This document shows, in pieces, positions 31,873 to 41,217 of a stretch of DNA of 64,000 nt (positions are counted from its first letter, which is position 1; each line of letters starts with the position of its first letter). The stretch comes from Sporolactobacillus sp. Y61. GTDB lineage: Bacteria; Bacillota; Bacilli; Bacillales; Sporolactobacillaceae. Below the pieces are notes generated by a model, which worked only from the letters and a program-made list of their open reading frames with translations, was not told the origin of the DNA and did no database searches. The DNA lies in the NCBI RefSeq assembly GCF_040529185.1, contig NZ_CP159510.1, positions 992,001-1,056,000 of the forward strand, in the 5' to 3' direction. The position numbers were made by a program, and so were the translations under genes.

Positions 31873-32874
31873 ATGAAAAAAATCGCCACACTGCTTATCA
31901 TCTGCGCACTCGCCGTACTGATCATTCCTTCCGCGGTCGTCCTGCCCTTCTCCGGTCAATCGAAAGAACAGGTTCAGGACATTGCTGCCTCTCCGGCCAG
32001 CCGGTCCACAGAATCACAGACGGTGGCCCGGCCGCCGGCCATTACGGTTTCCGTTGTCCGTTCGGAAACAAAACATACGGAGCGCATCGTGCTCGATGAT
32101 TATCTGATCGGTGTCGTCGGCTCGGAAATGCCGCCAAAATTCCGCCTGGAAGCTCTGAAAGCACAGGCGCTCGCCGCCCGCACCTACATCATGGCCCGGA
32201 TCATGGATAATCCGGAGGCGAAGGTAAGCGACACGGTGGCCAATCAGGTGTACCACAGCACGGCAGAATTGAAACGCCTGTGGGGTAAGGATTACGCCTG
32301 GAAAATAAAAAAAGTGAAGCAGGCGGTCAGCGAAACGGAGAATCAGGTCATTACTTATCAGGGGAAACTGATTTCGCCTGTTTTTTTCTCAACAGCCAAC
32401 GGCCGGACGGAAAACGCCAAAGATTACTGGTCGGGAGACGTTCCCTATCTGAGGTCTGTTGCAAGTCCCTGGGATCAGCTGTCGCCGAAATTTCACAATG
32501 AGAAAAAATTAAGCGTTGCCGAAGTGGAGCAGGCACTCGGCGTTTCACTGGGAAAACGCAATGCCGGGAAAACGCTTGAAAAAACAGAGACAGGTCGGGT
32601 GGCCCGATATCAGATTGGCGGCAAAACCTTCACAGGCCGGCAGATCCGGGAGAAGCTCCGGCTGAGCTCGACTGACTTCACCCTGAAAAGAAAAGGGAAT
32701 ACGGTGACAGCGCGTACCGTCGGCAGCGGGCATGGCGTCGGCATGAGCCAGTATGGGGCGGAAGGGATGGCCCGTGAAGGAAAGAAGGCCGCCCAGATCG
32801 TGACCTATTATTATCCGGGAACCCGGATCAGTAAGATGACGATTCGGCCGAAGGAGGCTCTTGTCCGGAAATAA
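31873..32874 (+). CDS. spoIID: Stage II sporulation protein D (peptidoglycan lytic transglycosylase)
   Basis: SpoIID cleaves septal glycan strands during engulfment, with SpoIIM and SpoIIP. The 333-residue protein has an N-terminal membrane anchor (about residues 5-25) and the SpoIID/LytB domain with the catalytic Glu85 in VGSEMPPKFRLEALKAQALA. ARTYIMAR and GSGHGVGMSQYGAEGMA follow. GGAGGAG precedes the ATG. Confidence 0.96.
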   Translation: MKKIATLLIICALAVLIIPSAVVLPFSGQSKEQVQDIAASPASRSTESQTVARPPAITVSVVRSETKHTERIVLDDYLIGVVGSEMPPKFRLEALKAQALAARTYIMARIMDNPEAKVSDTVANQVYHSTAELKRLWGKDYAWKIKKVKQAVSETENQVITYQGKLISPVFFSTANGRTENAKDYWSGDVPYLRSVASPWDQLSPKFHNEKKLSVAEVEQALGVSLGKRNAGKTLEKTETGRVARYQIGGKTFTGRQIREKLRLSSTDFTLKRKGNTVTARTVGSGHGVGMSQYGAEGMAREGKKAAQIVTYYYPGTRISKMTIRPKEALVRK

Positions 32875-32883
32875 AGTGAAACG

Positions 32884-33084
32884 TCAATCAGTGGGGGGGT
32901 CGACGCACAGGGACGTGCCCGTCCAGACGTTGCGACAGGGACGCCCATAGAGCGCCTCATCCGGAGTATCGACCCCCGCCAATGTGTTCGTGCAGGCGTA
33001 CAGGCCGCCCTCGTTTTTAGTCTGCGCGCAATCCAAGCAAATCGTCGACCCCATCGGACTGCTGCGGGCCACCTGAGCATGCAT
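32884..33084 (-). CDS. Possible cysteine-rich small protein
   Basis: This 66-residue minus-strand frame has five cysteines (ICLDC, YAC, RPC, SLC) and a GC-rich third codon position like the neighbouring core genes. It is convergent with spoIID, ten bases from its stop. No ribosome-binding site is seen before the ATG and no family is recognised. Confidence 0.3.
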   Translation of the reverse strand: MHAQVARSSPMGSTICLDCAQTKNEGGLYACTNTLAGVDTPDEALYGRPCRNVWTGTSLCVDPPTD

Positions 33085-33220
33085 AACCCTGGGGGTATGG
33101 CCCGCTTAGGCGGGATAAATCTCAGAAAATAGCTATTTTATCCGGCAAAAAGCAATTTTTTAAGAAAACAGGTATAGATCACCGGCAATCTGATCAGAAT
33201 GATTGCTGAGGTGATATTAA
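33085..33220 (+). promoter_or_regulatory. Upstream region of spoIIQ
   Basis: GCGGGCCA (from about 33064) pairs with TGGCCCGC near 33104, and GCCCGC-TTAG-GCGGG follows. A sigma-F promoter is expected before spoIIQ but none is clear by eye. Confidence 0.3.
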
Positions 33221-34102
33221 GTGACAGAAAACAAAGACCAGAAGAAGCTGCAGGGAAAAGAACAGTCCGGCCTGCGCAGACTTGCCGGACGGCGATGGTT
33301 CTATCCCGCACTCTATCTGTGCGTGGCCTCTCTGATTCTGACCGGCATTCTCTTTTTTCAGATGAGAGGCGCCGATCAGGCGAAGGACACCGAAGAACAG
33401 AACCGTGTCGTTTTCAACCAGGATGATCCGTCCGCTCCGCTGAATGCGGGTGAAGAAGTCTTCGAATGGCCGGCCGCAAAAGCCGACACCGAAGTCATTC
33501 AGCCGTTCTATGATGCAGACGGGACCGAACAGGAACAGCAAGCCGCTCTCGTAAACTATGACAACACATACGCCCAAAATACAGGCATCAACATTGGTGC
33601 GAAAGATGAACAGGCTTTCGCGGTCAACGCGGCGATGAGCGGCAAAGTAACAGAAGCAAAGAAGGACAGCCTCCTCGGCTACACCGTGACACTGAAGCAT
33701 AAGAACGGCGTTGAAACGCTTTACCAGAGTCTGACCTCACTCGACGTCAAACTGGGACAGGAAGTCAAGCAGGGTGAAACCCTCGGCACTGCCGGCACAT
33801 CGGCATTTAACAAGCCGATGGGGGTTCACGCCCACTTCGAAATCCGTAAGAACGGCATTCCGGTAAACCCCGAAGTCTACATGGACAAGGCAGCATCGGA
33901 AGTTAAAGCAGTAACTGTCGGTGCTCAGAAGACTTCAGGTCAGCCGTCTGCCGCAGAAAAAACGAAGTTCGAAGAAAAGGCACCGGAAGCCCCGGCAAAA
34001 AAGGAAGCCCCGTCCAAATCCGAGGAAAAGGGCAAATCCGACAGCAGCAAGTCAATGGAAAACCGGTCTGAAGGCGAATCCATCGACCAGAGTGAAAACT
34101 GA
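33221..34102 (+). CDS. spoIIQ: Stage II sporulation protein Q
   Basis: SpoIIQ is the forespore half of the SpoIIQ-SpoIIIAH channel across the intermembrane space. The 293-residue protein starts with GTG. It has one membrane helix (about residues 27-47), a degenerate LytM/M23 domain with His203 and His205 (HAHFEIRKNGIPVNPEVY), and a 60-residue Lys/Glu/Pro-rich tail. A first zinc-binding HxxxD is not evident, as in B. subtilis SpoIIQ, so enzymatic activity is doubtful. Confidence 0.93.
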   Translation: MTENKDQKKLQGKEQSGLRRLAGRRWFYPALYLCVASLILTGILFFQMRGADQAKDTEEQNRVVFNQDDPSAPLNAGEEVFEWPAAKADTEVIQPFYDADGTEQEQQAALVNYDNTYAQNTGINIGAKDEQAFAVNAAMSGKVTEAKKDSLLGYTVTLKHKNGVETLYQSLTSLDVKLGQEVKQGETLGTAGTSAFNKPMGVHAHFEIRKNGIPVNPEVYMDKAASEVKAVTVGAQKTSGQPSAAEKTKFEEKAPEAPAKKEAPSKSEEKGKSDSSKSMENRSEGESIDQSEN

Positions 34103-34133
34103 TCCCCTGAACACAAGTAAACACCAACATTCG

Positions 34134-34162
34134 GCGATACGCAGAACGCGTATCGCTTTTTT
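34134..34162 (+). terminator. Rho-independent terminator of spoIIQ
   Basis: GCGATACGC/GCGTATCGC with loop AGAAC is followed by six T. Accessory DNA starts just after it. Confidence 0.95.
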
Positions 34163-34192
34163 GCATTAATTCTACCAAAATGTTTGTAAATA

Positions 34193-34221
34193 GTTGATAT
34201 CTTGACAAAAGTAAGGGATTA
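34193..34221 (+). promoter_or_regulatory. Possible promoter of the Lrp-family gene
   Basis: TTGATA, a spacer of about 17 bp and GATTAT lie ahead of the regulator; TTGACA also occurs nearby without a matched -10. Confidence 0.35.
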
Positions 34222-34386
34222 TGTGAAAAAGGAGAGAATATACTTTCACATTGTCTTAGTTCTGTTCATGAGCAGCATAAACAAACTTACACAGCCTCAG
34301 TGCAGCCCGAGGAGGAATTGACTGTTGAATCAGGGGGCCTGGTGGATGCGGTAACATCCACTTTGCGTTCGACAGTAGAGAAGCAG

Positions 34387-34836
34387 ATGAAACTGGATGA
34401 TACAGACCGGAGAATACTGGATTGTCTGACTCAGGACGGAAGAATGTCATATGTCGACATTGGGAAAAAACTGAACCTGTCAAGAGTAGCCATTCGGGAA
34501 CGTGTACATCAAATGTTAAAAGACGGAATTATCGAGAAATTCAGCGTGGTCATTAATTCTGAGCTTGCCGGGAAGACGGTATCCGCTTTTTTTGAAGTGG
34601 AATGCGAACCTGCAGCCTTGATTTCTGTAGCCAGAAAACTGGCCGGCAATCCGAGCGTCGCCAGCTGCTATCAAATGACAGGGCCGAGCATGCTGCATGT
34701 GCATGTTCTCGTTGAAGATTTCCATCAGCTGGAAAACTTCACAAATAAAGAGTTGTATTCAATGAAGGGGATAACGAGAGTAAACAGTCACATTTTGCTG
34801 CGGAGGTTCAAAAGCCGGACAGGCCTGAAACTGTAA
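34387..34836 (+). CDS. Lrp/AsnC-family transcriptional regulator (YwrC-like by context)
   Basis: The protein has the N-terminal helix-turn-helix MKLDDTDRRILDCLTQDGR, YVDIGKKLNLSRVAIRERV and a C-terminal ligand-binding RAM-like domain. Starting at 34387 gives 149 residues, the usual length; the frame is open to a GTG at 34300 with AGGAGG further on, so an N-terminal extension of up to 29 residues is possible. In B. subtilis ywrC (Lrp type) neighbours ywrD (gamma-glutamyltransferase) and ywrA/ywrB (chromate transporter), and homologues of all four occur here. Confidence 0.85.
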   Translation: MKLDDTDRRILDCLTQDGRMSYVDIGKKLNLSRVAIRERVHQMLKDGIIEKFSVVINSELAGKTVSAFFEVECEPAALISVARKLAGNPSVASCYQMTGPSMLHVHVLVEDFHQLENFTNKELYSMKGITRVNSHILLRRFKSRTGLKL

Positions 34837-35108
34837 AACCGGAACATATGGAAACCAATAAGCATGAAGGGAAAGGTCCAAAGTTCAGCAGGGCTAAAAA
34901 AGCCATTATAATTTTTTGAAAAATGCATTGAATTATAGAACATAAAGTCATATAATCAGAACTAATGATTTTACATGTGTTAATATTTATGACATGTTTA
35001 ATTAATAATAGACACATAATGGCATAAATTGGTTCCGTTTGTTACTTTATATGTTCTATATCCTGTCTAATAGTTAACGAAATATTATGATAAAGGAGCT
35101 TATCAGGG
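34837..35108. promoter_or_regulatory. Upstream region of the ggt-like gene with an inverted-repeat pair
   Basis: TATAGAACATA (34934-34944) and TATGTTCTATA (35050-35060) are perfect reverse complements 116 bp apart. Such spaced sites could bind the neighbouring Lrp-family protein and loop the DNA; this is inference. The stretch is AT-rich and holds no gene. Confidence 0.4.
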
Positions 35109-36716
35109 ATGTTTGATTTTGAGTATCAGCCATTTTCCTCAAGAAGAGCACCGGTTTTCGGAAATAAAGGAATGGTGGCAACAGCTCAGCCGCTTGCTGC
35201 ACAGGCCGGCCTCGATATCCTTAAAAAAGGAGGTAACGCGATCGATGCAGCAATAGCGACAGCAGCCTGTCTGACCGTTGTTGAACCCACCTCCAATGGG
35301 ATCGGAAGTGATGCATTCGCTCTGATTTGGACAAAGGGGAAGCTCCATGGATTAAATGCCAGCGGGGTTGCTCCAGAGTCGATCTCAATCGATGCGATCA
35401 AACGGAGAGGATACAATTCAATGCCCGCACACGGATTCGAACCGGTCATGGTCCCCGGCGCTCCCTCAGCATGGGCAGCCTGTTCGGCTAAATTTGGCAG
35501 ACTGCCATTGACGGAGGTGTTAAAACCTGCCATCGAATACGCAAGGAAGGGTTATCCACTCTCGGCAGGTCTCGCGAAGTATTGGAATATCTCTTATAAA
35601 AAATTTAAAGCGTCTTTTCACAATAAGATGTTTGAGCCCTGGTTCAGGACTTTTGCGCCGGATGGACGGGCACCGAAAGCGGGCGAATTATGGCGTTCCC
35701 CCGATCATGCACGGACACTTGAATGCATAGCGGAGACCGGGGCAGAAGCTTTTTACAAAGGCGAACTTGCCGAGAAAATAGACAAATTTTCAAGAGAAAA
35801 CGGCGGCTTCATCCGAAAATCCGATCTGGAAAACTATCATCCGGACTGGGTCGATCCCGTTTCCATCAATTATCGAGGGTATGATGTCTGGGAATTGCCG
35901 CCGAACGGACAGGGAATTGTGGCACTGATCGCCTTAAACATTCTGAAAAAATTGAACTATCCGGATCAGAATTTAATAGAAACATACCACAAACAAATAG
36001 AAGCACTGAAACTTGCTTTTTCAGACGGGAAAAAATATATCACCGACCCACGTGACATGCACGATGAAGTCTCCGCGTTACTGGCAGACGAATATGCTCT
36101 TGCCCGCAGCAAACGGATAGGAAGCGATGCCCTGGAGCCTCTGCCCGGTACCTTACCCAAAGGGGGAACTGTTTATCTCGCTGCAGCTGACGGCGAAGGC
36201 AACATGGTTTCGTATATTCAGAGTAATTACATGGGCTTCGGCTCCGGACTGGTCGTTCCCGGGACCGGCATCGCCCTGCAGAACCGGGGCCATACCTTTT
36301 CCCTGAACCCTGATGACGCGAACGCGCTGGCCCCGGGGAAGAAAACCTATCATACAATTATACCCGGCTTTCTGACCAGAGATGGTGAAGCTGTCGGCCC
36401 GTTCGGTGTCATGGGCGGGTTCATGCAGCCCCAGGGCCACCTGCAGGTACTCACCAACACCATTGATTTTCACCTGCACCCGCAGGCGGCACTCGACGCG
36501 CCCAGATGGCAATGGATGAGCGGAAAAACCATTCTGGTTGAGCCGACTTTTCCCAACCCTATTGCTCAGGCACTGGCAAGACGGGGACACGATATCAGAG
36601 TAGCCACCGATTCCGGATCGTTTGGGCGCGGCCAGATCATCTGGCGCAACAATCAGACCGGCGTGCTCGTCGGTGGCACTGAATCCCGGGCGGACGGGGT
36701 GGTAGCCGCCTGGTGA
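35109..36716 (+). CDS. Gamma-glutamyltransferase-like enzyme (YwrD type)
   Basis: The family hydrolyses or transfers gamma-glutamyl groups from glutathione and related peptides. The 535-residue protein has GMVATAQPLAAQAGLDILKK, GGNAIDAAIATAACLTVVEP and the self-cleavage nucleophile Thr354 in PKGGTVYLAAADGEGN. GFGSGLVVPGTGIALQNRG and GPFGVMGGFMQPQGHLQ follow. No signal peptide is seen, so it is probably intracellular. The adjacent oligopeptide-type importer fits uptake and breakdown of glutathione or a gamma-glutamyl compound. Confidence 0.88.
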   Translation: MFDFEYQPFSSRRAPVFGNKGMVATAQPLAAQAGLDILKKGGNAIDAAIATAACLTVVEPTSNGIGSDAFALIWTKGKLHGLNASGVAPESISIDAIKRRGYNSMPAHGFEPVMVPGAPSAWAACSAKFGRLPLTEVLKPAIEYARKGYPLSAGLAKYWNISYKKFKASFHNKMFEPWFRTFAPDGRAPKAGELWRSPDHARTLECIAETGAEAFYKGELAEKIDKFSRENGGFIRKSDLENYHPDWVDPVSINYRGYDVWELPPNGQGIVALIALNILKKLNYPDQNLIETYHKQIEALKLAFSDGKKYITDPRDMHDEVSALLADEYALARSKRIGSDALEPLPGTLPKGGTVYLAAADGEGNMVSYIQSNYMGFGSGLVVPGTGIALQNRGHTFSLNPDDANALAPGKKTYHTIIPGFLTRDGEAVGPFGVMGGFMQPQGHLQVLTNTIDFHLHPQAALDAPRWQWMSGKTILVEPTFPNPIAQALARRGHDIRVATDSGSFGRGQIIWRNNQTGVLVGGTESRADGVVAAW

Positions 36717-36790
36717 TGTCCGGCATGCAGTCATTAAGTTTTTAATTTTCAGATTACCCATGCAATTCATATACAGGGAGGATCAACAGT

Positions 36791-38332
36791 ATGAGATTAA
36801 GACTGAAAAGTTTCCTTATTTTATCATTAACTTTCCTGCTTGTCATCGTTTCAGGATGTGGAAGCAACAATGGCGATAATGGAGAGTCTGCAACCGGCAC
36901 AACAAAAAAACAACTGGTCATTGGACTGGACAATGATCCGCCGCAGCTTGATCCGCAAAAATCATCGGCGGCAGTTGACAGACAGGTTTATCAGAGTATT
37001 TACAATTCACTGGTAGACATTGATGAAAACGGGAAAATCGTACCTGAGCTGGCAACCAGCTGGAAAATATCAAAAGACGGAAAGACTTATACATTTGATC
37101 TGAGAAAAGATGTTAAATTTCATGATGGAACAGCGTTTAATGCGGAAGCTGTAAAGTTCAACTTTGAAAGAGAACTTGACCCGAAAATGGCTTCTCCGAG
37201 ACTTTCAGAAATTGGATTAATCAGCAAAGTAACAGTGCTCGATGATTACAGAGTTCAGTTAACGTTGAAGCAACCCTTCTCGCCGCTTCTGGCTATTTTA
37301 ACAGACCGTTCGGGTATGATGCTCTCGCCCACAGCAGTTAAAAAAGAGGGGGAAAACTTCTCAAACCATCCAGTCGGAACAGGTCCTTATCAGTTCGTTG
37401 AACGAGTTAAACAGGATCATATTACGGTTAAAGCATTCAAAGATTACTGGGGCGGCAAGCCGAAAACACCAACGATTGTCTATCGTCCGTTCGCCGATGG
37501 CAACGTGAGATTAACAAACCTGACTTCAGGTAACCTGGACCTTGTGAATACTGTTGACTACAAAGATATTGATACAGTTAAGAAAAATTCAAATCTCAAA
37601 ATCGATGAAAAAGATGCCATCGGGTTCCAGGGGCTTGTGTTGAATGTGCATCGAGCACCGCTGGATAATGTAAAAGTACGTCAGGCAATTAATTTGGCCA
37701 TCGACCGTAAATCTATAGCAAAGGTTATTTTCCATAATTATGTAACCCCGGCAACGAGTCCGATTCCAGCGGGAAGCTGGGCACATGACTCGAGTATAAA
37801 AGTACCGGACGGAGACGTGACTGAAGCGAAACAGCTTATCAAGGAATCAGGGTTGAAAAATATTCATTTCACACTGAAAATACCGTCTGGAAGCGCGCAG
37901 AATCAGCAATTGGGACAGATGATTCAATCAATGCTGAAAAACATTGGCATCACAGTCAAACTGGAAATGGTTGAATTCGGTACGATGATTCAGCAGGGAA
38001 TAGAACATAATTTTGATGCGATCAACATCGGCTGGAGCGGCAGAATTGATCCGGATGGAACAATATACTCCTGGTTCATAACAAATGGCGGAAATAACGA
38101 TATGGGTTACTCAAATCCACAGGTGGATAAATGGCTGAACCAGGCGCGTTCGGTTACTTCTCAGAAGGAACGCACACAACTCTACCATAAAATTTCACAA
38201 CAGTTGTGGAAAGACGCGCCATACATTTCTATCTATTATCCGAATGACTTTAAAGCGATGAAGAAGAACGTTGATGGATTTGTACATTATCCGGATACAA
38301 TGATTCGTCCTGATACCATTTCATCTAAATAA
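36791..38332 (+). CDS. ABC transporter substrate-binding lipoprotein (peptide/glutathione family 5)
   Basis: The 513-residue protein has a lipoprotein signal with Cys23 in VIVSGCGS. The body is of the OppA/DppA/GsiB type (PPQLDPQKSSAAVDRQVYQSIYNSL, VRQAINLAIDRKSIAKVIF). GGGAGG precedes the ATG. It is the first of five importer genes. The neighbouring gamma-glutamyltransferase makes glutathione a plausible ligand, but dipeptides or nickel chelates cannot be excluded. Confidence 0.88.
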   Translation: MRLRLKSFLILSLTFLLVIVSGCGSNNGDNGESATGTTKKQLVIGLDNDPPQLDPQKSSAAVDRQVYQSIYNSLVDIDENGKIVPELATSWKISKDGKTYTFDLRKDVKFHDGTAFNAEAVKFNFERELDPKMASPRLSEIGLISKVTVLDDYRVQLTLKQPFSPLLAILTDRSGMMLSPTAVKKEGENFSNHPVGTGPYQFVERVKQDHITVKAFKDYWGGKPKTPTIVYRPFADGNVRLTNLTSGNLDLVNTVDYKDIDTVKKNSNLKIDEKDAIGFQGLVLNVHRAPLDNVKVRQAINLAIDRKSIAKVIFHNYVTPATSPIPAGSWAHDSSIKVPDGDVTEAKQLIKESGLKNIHFTLKIPSGSAQNQQLGQMIQSMLKNIGITVKLEMVEFGTMIQQGIEHNFDAINIGWSGRIDPDGTIYSWFITNGGNNDMGYSNPQVDKWLNQARSVTSQKERTQLYHKISQQLWKDAPYISIYYPNDFKAMKKNVDGFVHYPDTMIRPDTISSK

Positions 38333-38349
38333 CAGCGGGGAGGACGACT

Positions 38350-39306
38350 ATGTTATATTACATCGCGCGACGCTTCTTTCTGATGGTAGTGATCTTGTTT
38401 CTTGTAAGCATCATGGTTTTTGCCCTGATAAATGTTATTCCAGGTGACCCGGCAGTTCTCATGCTGGGTCAGGAAGCTACTCCGGAAGCGCTCGCTGCTT
38501 TACGTCAAAACCTTGGTCTTAATGATCCACTTTTTATCCAGTATCTGCATTGGGTCGGCGGTGTTCTTCAGGGAAATCTTGGCTACTCCCTGGCCGATCA
38601 CACGCCAGTAACAGATATCTTGTTAAGTAAAATTCCTGTTACTGTCGAGCTGACGATACTTGCTTTCGTTCTGGCTATTGTCATTGCTGTACCGGTGGGG
38701 ATCATTAGTGCGGTTCACAAAGGTACAGTATGGGATTATCTGACAACAGTATTTGCTCTTTCAGGGGTATCCATCCCTGCATTCTGGCTGGGCATTCTGC
38801 TTATCTACCTTTTGTCGGTGACATTGGGGTGGCTGCCTCCATCGGGATATGTTCCTTTCGGTGATAATCCGGCGAGGAACCTGGTGCTGATGATTATGCC
38901 CTCCATTGCACTTGGCATCCGATTGTCTGCACAGCTGACGAGAATGTTGCGTTCCAGTCTGCTTGAAGTGATGCAGGCAGATTATATCAGAACGGGGTTT
39001 GCGAAAGGTCTGCTTGAACGGGCGGTTGTTTTTCAACATGCATTGCGGAATGCCATGCTGCCTGTTCTGACTGTCGCCGGTCTTGAACTATCATCATTTC
39101 TTGGTGGTGCTGTAATTACGGAAACAATATTTGCTGTCCCCGGCTTGGGTCAACTCATCGTTAATGCGATTCTGACAAGGGATTTCCCGGTTGTACAGGG
39201 TGCTATCCTGTTTATGGCCTTTGCAGTAGTCTTCGTTAACTTCATAGTAGATATAGCCTATTCCCTGCTTGATCCCAGAATCAGTCTGGGAGGTGCATCT
39301 AAATAA
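38350..39306 (+). CDS. ABC transporter permease (DppB/GsiC type)
   Basis: The 318-residue protein has six hydrophobic helices, N-terminal IARRFFLMVVILFLVSIMVF, NVIPGDPAVLMLGQEA and the coupling loop DYIRTGFAKGLLERAVVFQHALRNAMLP (first 20 residues diagnostic). Its stop overlaps the next gene's start by 1 bp. Confidence 0.92.
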   Translation: MLYYIARRFFLMVVILFLVSIMVFALINVIPGDPAVLMLGQEATPEALAALRQNLGLNDPLFIQYLHWVGGVLQGNLGYSLADHTPVTDILLSKIPVTVELTILAFVLAIVIAVPVGIISAVHKGTVWDYLTTVFALSGVSIPAFWLGILLIYLLSVTLGWLPPSGYVPFGDNPARNLVLMIMPSIALGIRLSAQLTRMLRSSLLEVMQADYIRTGFAKGLLERAVVFQHALRNAMLPVLTVAGLELSSFLGGAVITETIFAVPGLGQLIVNAILTRDFPVVQGAILFMAFAVVFVNFIVDIAYSLLDPRISLGGASK

Positions 39307-40211
39307 TGGGCAAACCTTTACTGAATAATGAACATGTCGAGAATCATATTACTCAGAAGACTGAGGAAATAAAGCGAAAACGAACCGGACATTTCTCAAA
39401 GTTATTGAATAATAAGCTTGCGGTATTCGGCGGGATATTTGTTTCTATTTTGATTATTATGGCAGTTTTTGCGCCACTAATCGCGCCTTTTGATCCGACA
39501 AAGCAGAATTATGCCCAGGCGTTGCAGCCACCATCTGCGGATCATTGGTTTGGAACAGATACTTTAGGAAGAGATTTGCTGTCAAGAATTATATTCGGAG
39601 CCCAGGTATCATTAAAAGCCGGGCTGATATCTGTTGGAATTGCTTTACTTATCGGTATTCCACTGGGGGTTCTGTCAGGATATTTCAGGGGATTCTGGGA
39701 TGAGTTTATCATTATGAGACTGACTGATGCGATGCTGGCTTTTCCATCACTTGTTCTCGCACTCACTATTGCAGCGGTCCTTGGGCCAAGCTTGAGCCAC
39801 GCAATGATGGCCATTGGACTTGTGTTTACACCATACTTTATTCGACTGGCACGTGGTGAGGTGCTTTCACAAAGAGAACGGGAATATGTTATAGCAGCAA
39901 GAGCATCAGGATTACGAAACTTTTCGATTATGCTCAGACACATTTTTCCCAATATACTTGGTCCGCTTATCGTACAGGCCACTTTGAACGTTGCCGCGGC
40001 TATCATAGCTGAAGCTTCATTAAGCTATCTGGGGTTAGGGACACAACCACCGACACCGAGCTGGGGAGCTATGCTTGCCGAAGGGCAGGGATATATTTCA
40101 CAGGCACCGTGGATATCAATCTTTCCAGGCTTGTTTATCTTCCTGGCTGTCATTTCCATCAATGTATTTGGAGACGGAATCCATGACTGGTTAGATCCGA
40201 AGCTAAAGTAA
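39306..40211 (+). CDS. ABC transporter permease (DppC/GsiD type)
   Basis: The 301-residue protein carries the family features FGTDTLGRDLLSRIIFGA, a six-helix core and the coupling loop YVIAARASGLRNFSIMLRH. It follows the DppB-type gene directly, so the two form the membrane dimer. Confidence 0.92.
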   Translation: MGKPLLNNEHVENHITQKTEEIKRKRTGHFSKLLNNKLAVFGGIFVSILIIMAVFAPLIAPFDPTKQNYAQALQPPSADHWFGTDTLGRDLLSRIIFGAQVSLKAGLISVGIALLIGIPLGVLSGYFRGFWDEFIIMRLTDAMLAFPSLVLALTIAAVLGPSLSHAMMAIGLVFTPYFIRLARGEVLSQREREYVIAARASGLRNFSIMLRHIFPNILGPLIVQATLNVAAAIIAEASLSYLGLGTQPPTPSWGAMLAEGQGYISQAPWISIFPGLFIFLAVISINVFGDGIHDWLDPKLK

Positions 40212-40224
40212 TCGAGGTGCGGGT

Positions 40225-41217
40225 ATGAATAATATTTTGACTGTTGACCATTTAAATATTGGTTTTAAGCAAAGCTATGGACGGACTTCGGTCATAGATG
40301 ACATAAGTTTTGTGCTAGAAGAAGGCCAGACGTTATGTATTGTTGGTGAATCTGGTTGCGGAAAAAGTTTGACATCTCTTGCTATTATGGGACTGCTTCC
40401 CAGTGGCGGTAAAATTATTAATGGACATATTCTGTATAAGGGCAAGGACATAAGCCGTCAGGGTCAAAAAGAGTTAAGTAAAATTCGCGGTAAAGAAATC
40501 TCAATGATTTTTCAGGAACCGATGACCGCACTAAATCCCCTGCATTCGATTGGACACCAGATCGCGGAAGTCTTACGTATCCATACCAGGATAAGTAAAC
40601 ATGAAGCGAAAGAGCAAACAATTCATATGCTCAAATTAGTAGGGATTCCGTCTCCGGAAAAAAGATACGGCCAATATCCTCATGAATTAAGCGGTGGAAT
40701 GAGACAGAGGGTTATGATTGCTATGGCACTTATTTGTCATCCGGGTTTACTGATTGCTGATGAACCGACGACGGCACTTGATGTGACCATCCAGGCGCAA
40801 ATTCTCGAATTAATTCAGAATTTAAAGGATCAGTTTAACATGTCCCTGCTTTTAATTACCCATGATTTGGGGGTAGTCTCTGAAGTAGCAGATAAAGTGA
40901 TTGTGATGTATGCCGGACAAGTTGTTGAATATGGTAATACGAAACAGCTCTTTAATGATCCGAAGCATCCATATACCAAGGGGTTAATTAACTCCATTCC
41001 CAGATTGGATGAGACCAGGGAAGTGCTTCCAACAATTAAGGGCACCGTTCCGGGACCTGATGAAATGCCGAGAGGGTGCCGGTTTGTATCACGCTGTCCT
41101 TTTGCTATGGATATATGTGCCAAAGCAAAACCACCTGAATTTACAGATGGTCATGAAGTGCACTGCTGGTTGTATTCATCTAAAGTTGTGAAAGGGAGTG
41201 AATCCCCTTGTCGATAA
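40225..41217 (+). CDS. ABC transporter ATP-binding protein (DppD type)
   Basis: The 330-residue protein has Walker [10 protein letters not shown]-loop MIFQEPMTALNP, signature LSGGMRQR and Walker B LLIADEPTTALD. The C-terminal oligopeptide/nickel domain has the cysteine pattern CRFVSRCPFAMDIC, which may bind an iron-sulfur cluster. It overlaps the next gene by 10 bp. Confidence 0.93.
   Translation: MNNILTVDHLNIGFKQSYGRTSVIDDISFVLEEGQTLCIVGESGCGKSLTSLAIMGLLPSGGKIINGHILYKGKDISRQGQKELSKIRGKEISMIFQEPMTALNPLHSIGHQIAEVLRIHTRISKHEAKEQTIHMLKLVGIPSPEKRYGQYPHELSGGMRQRVMIAMALICHPGLLIADEPTTALDVTIQAQILELIQNLKDQFNMSLLLITHDLGVVSEVADKVIVMYAGQVVEYGNTKQLFNDPKHPYTKGLINSIPRLDETREVLPTIKGTVPGPDEMPRGCRFVSRCPFAMDICAKAKPPEFTDGHEVHCWLYSSKVVKGSESPCR

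Noticed and set aside
34300-34386. GTG start for the Lrp-family regulator
   Set aside because: It would add 29 residues beyond the usual start. AGGAGG lies after that GTG, not before it. Kept only as an alternative.
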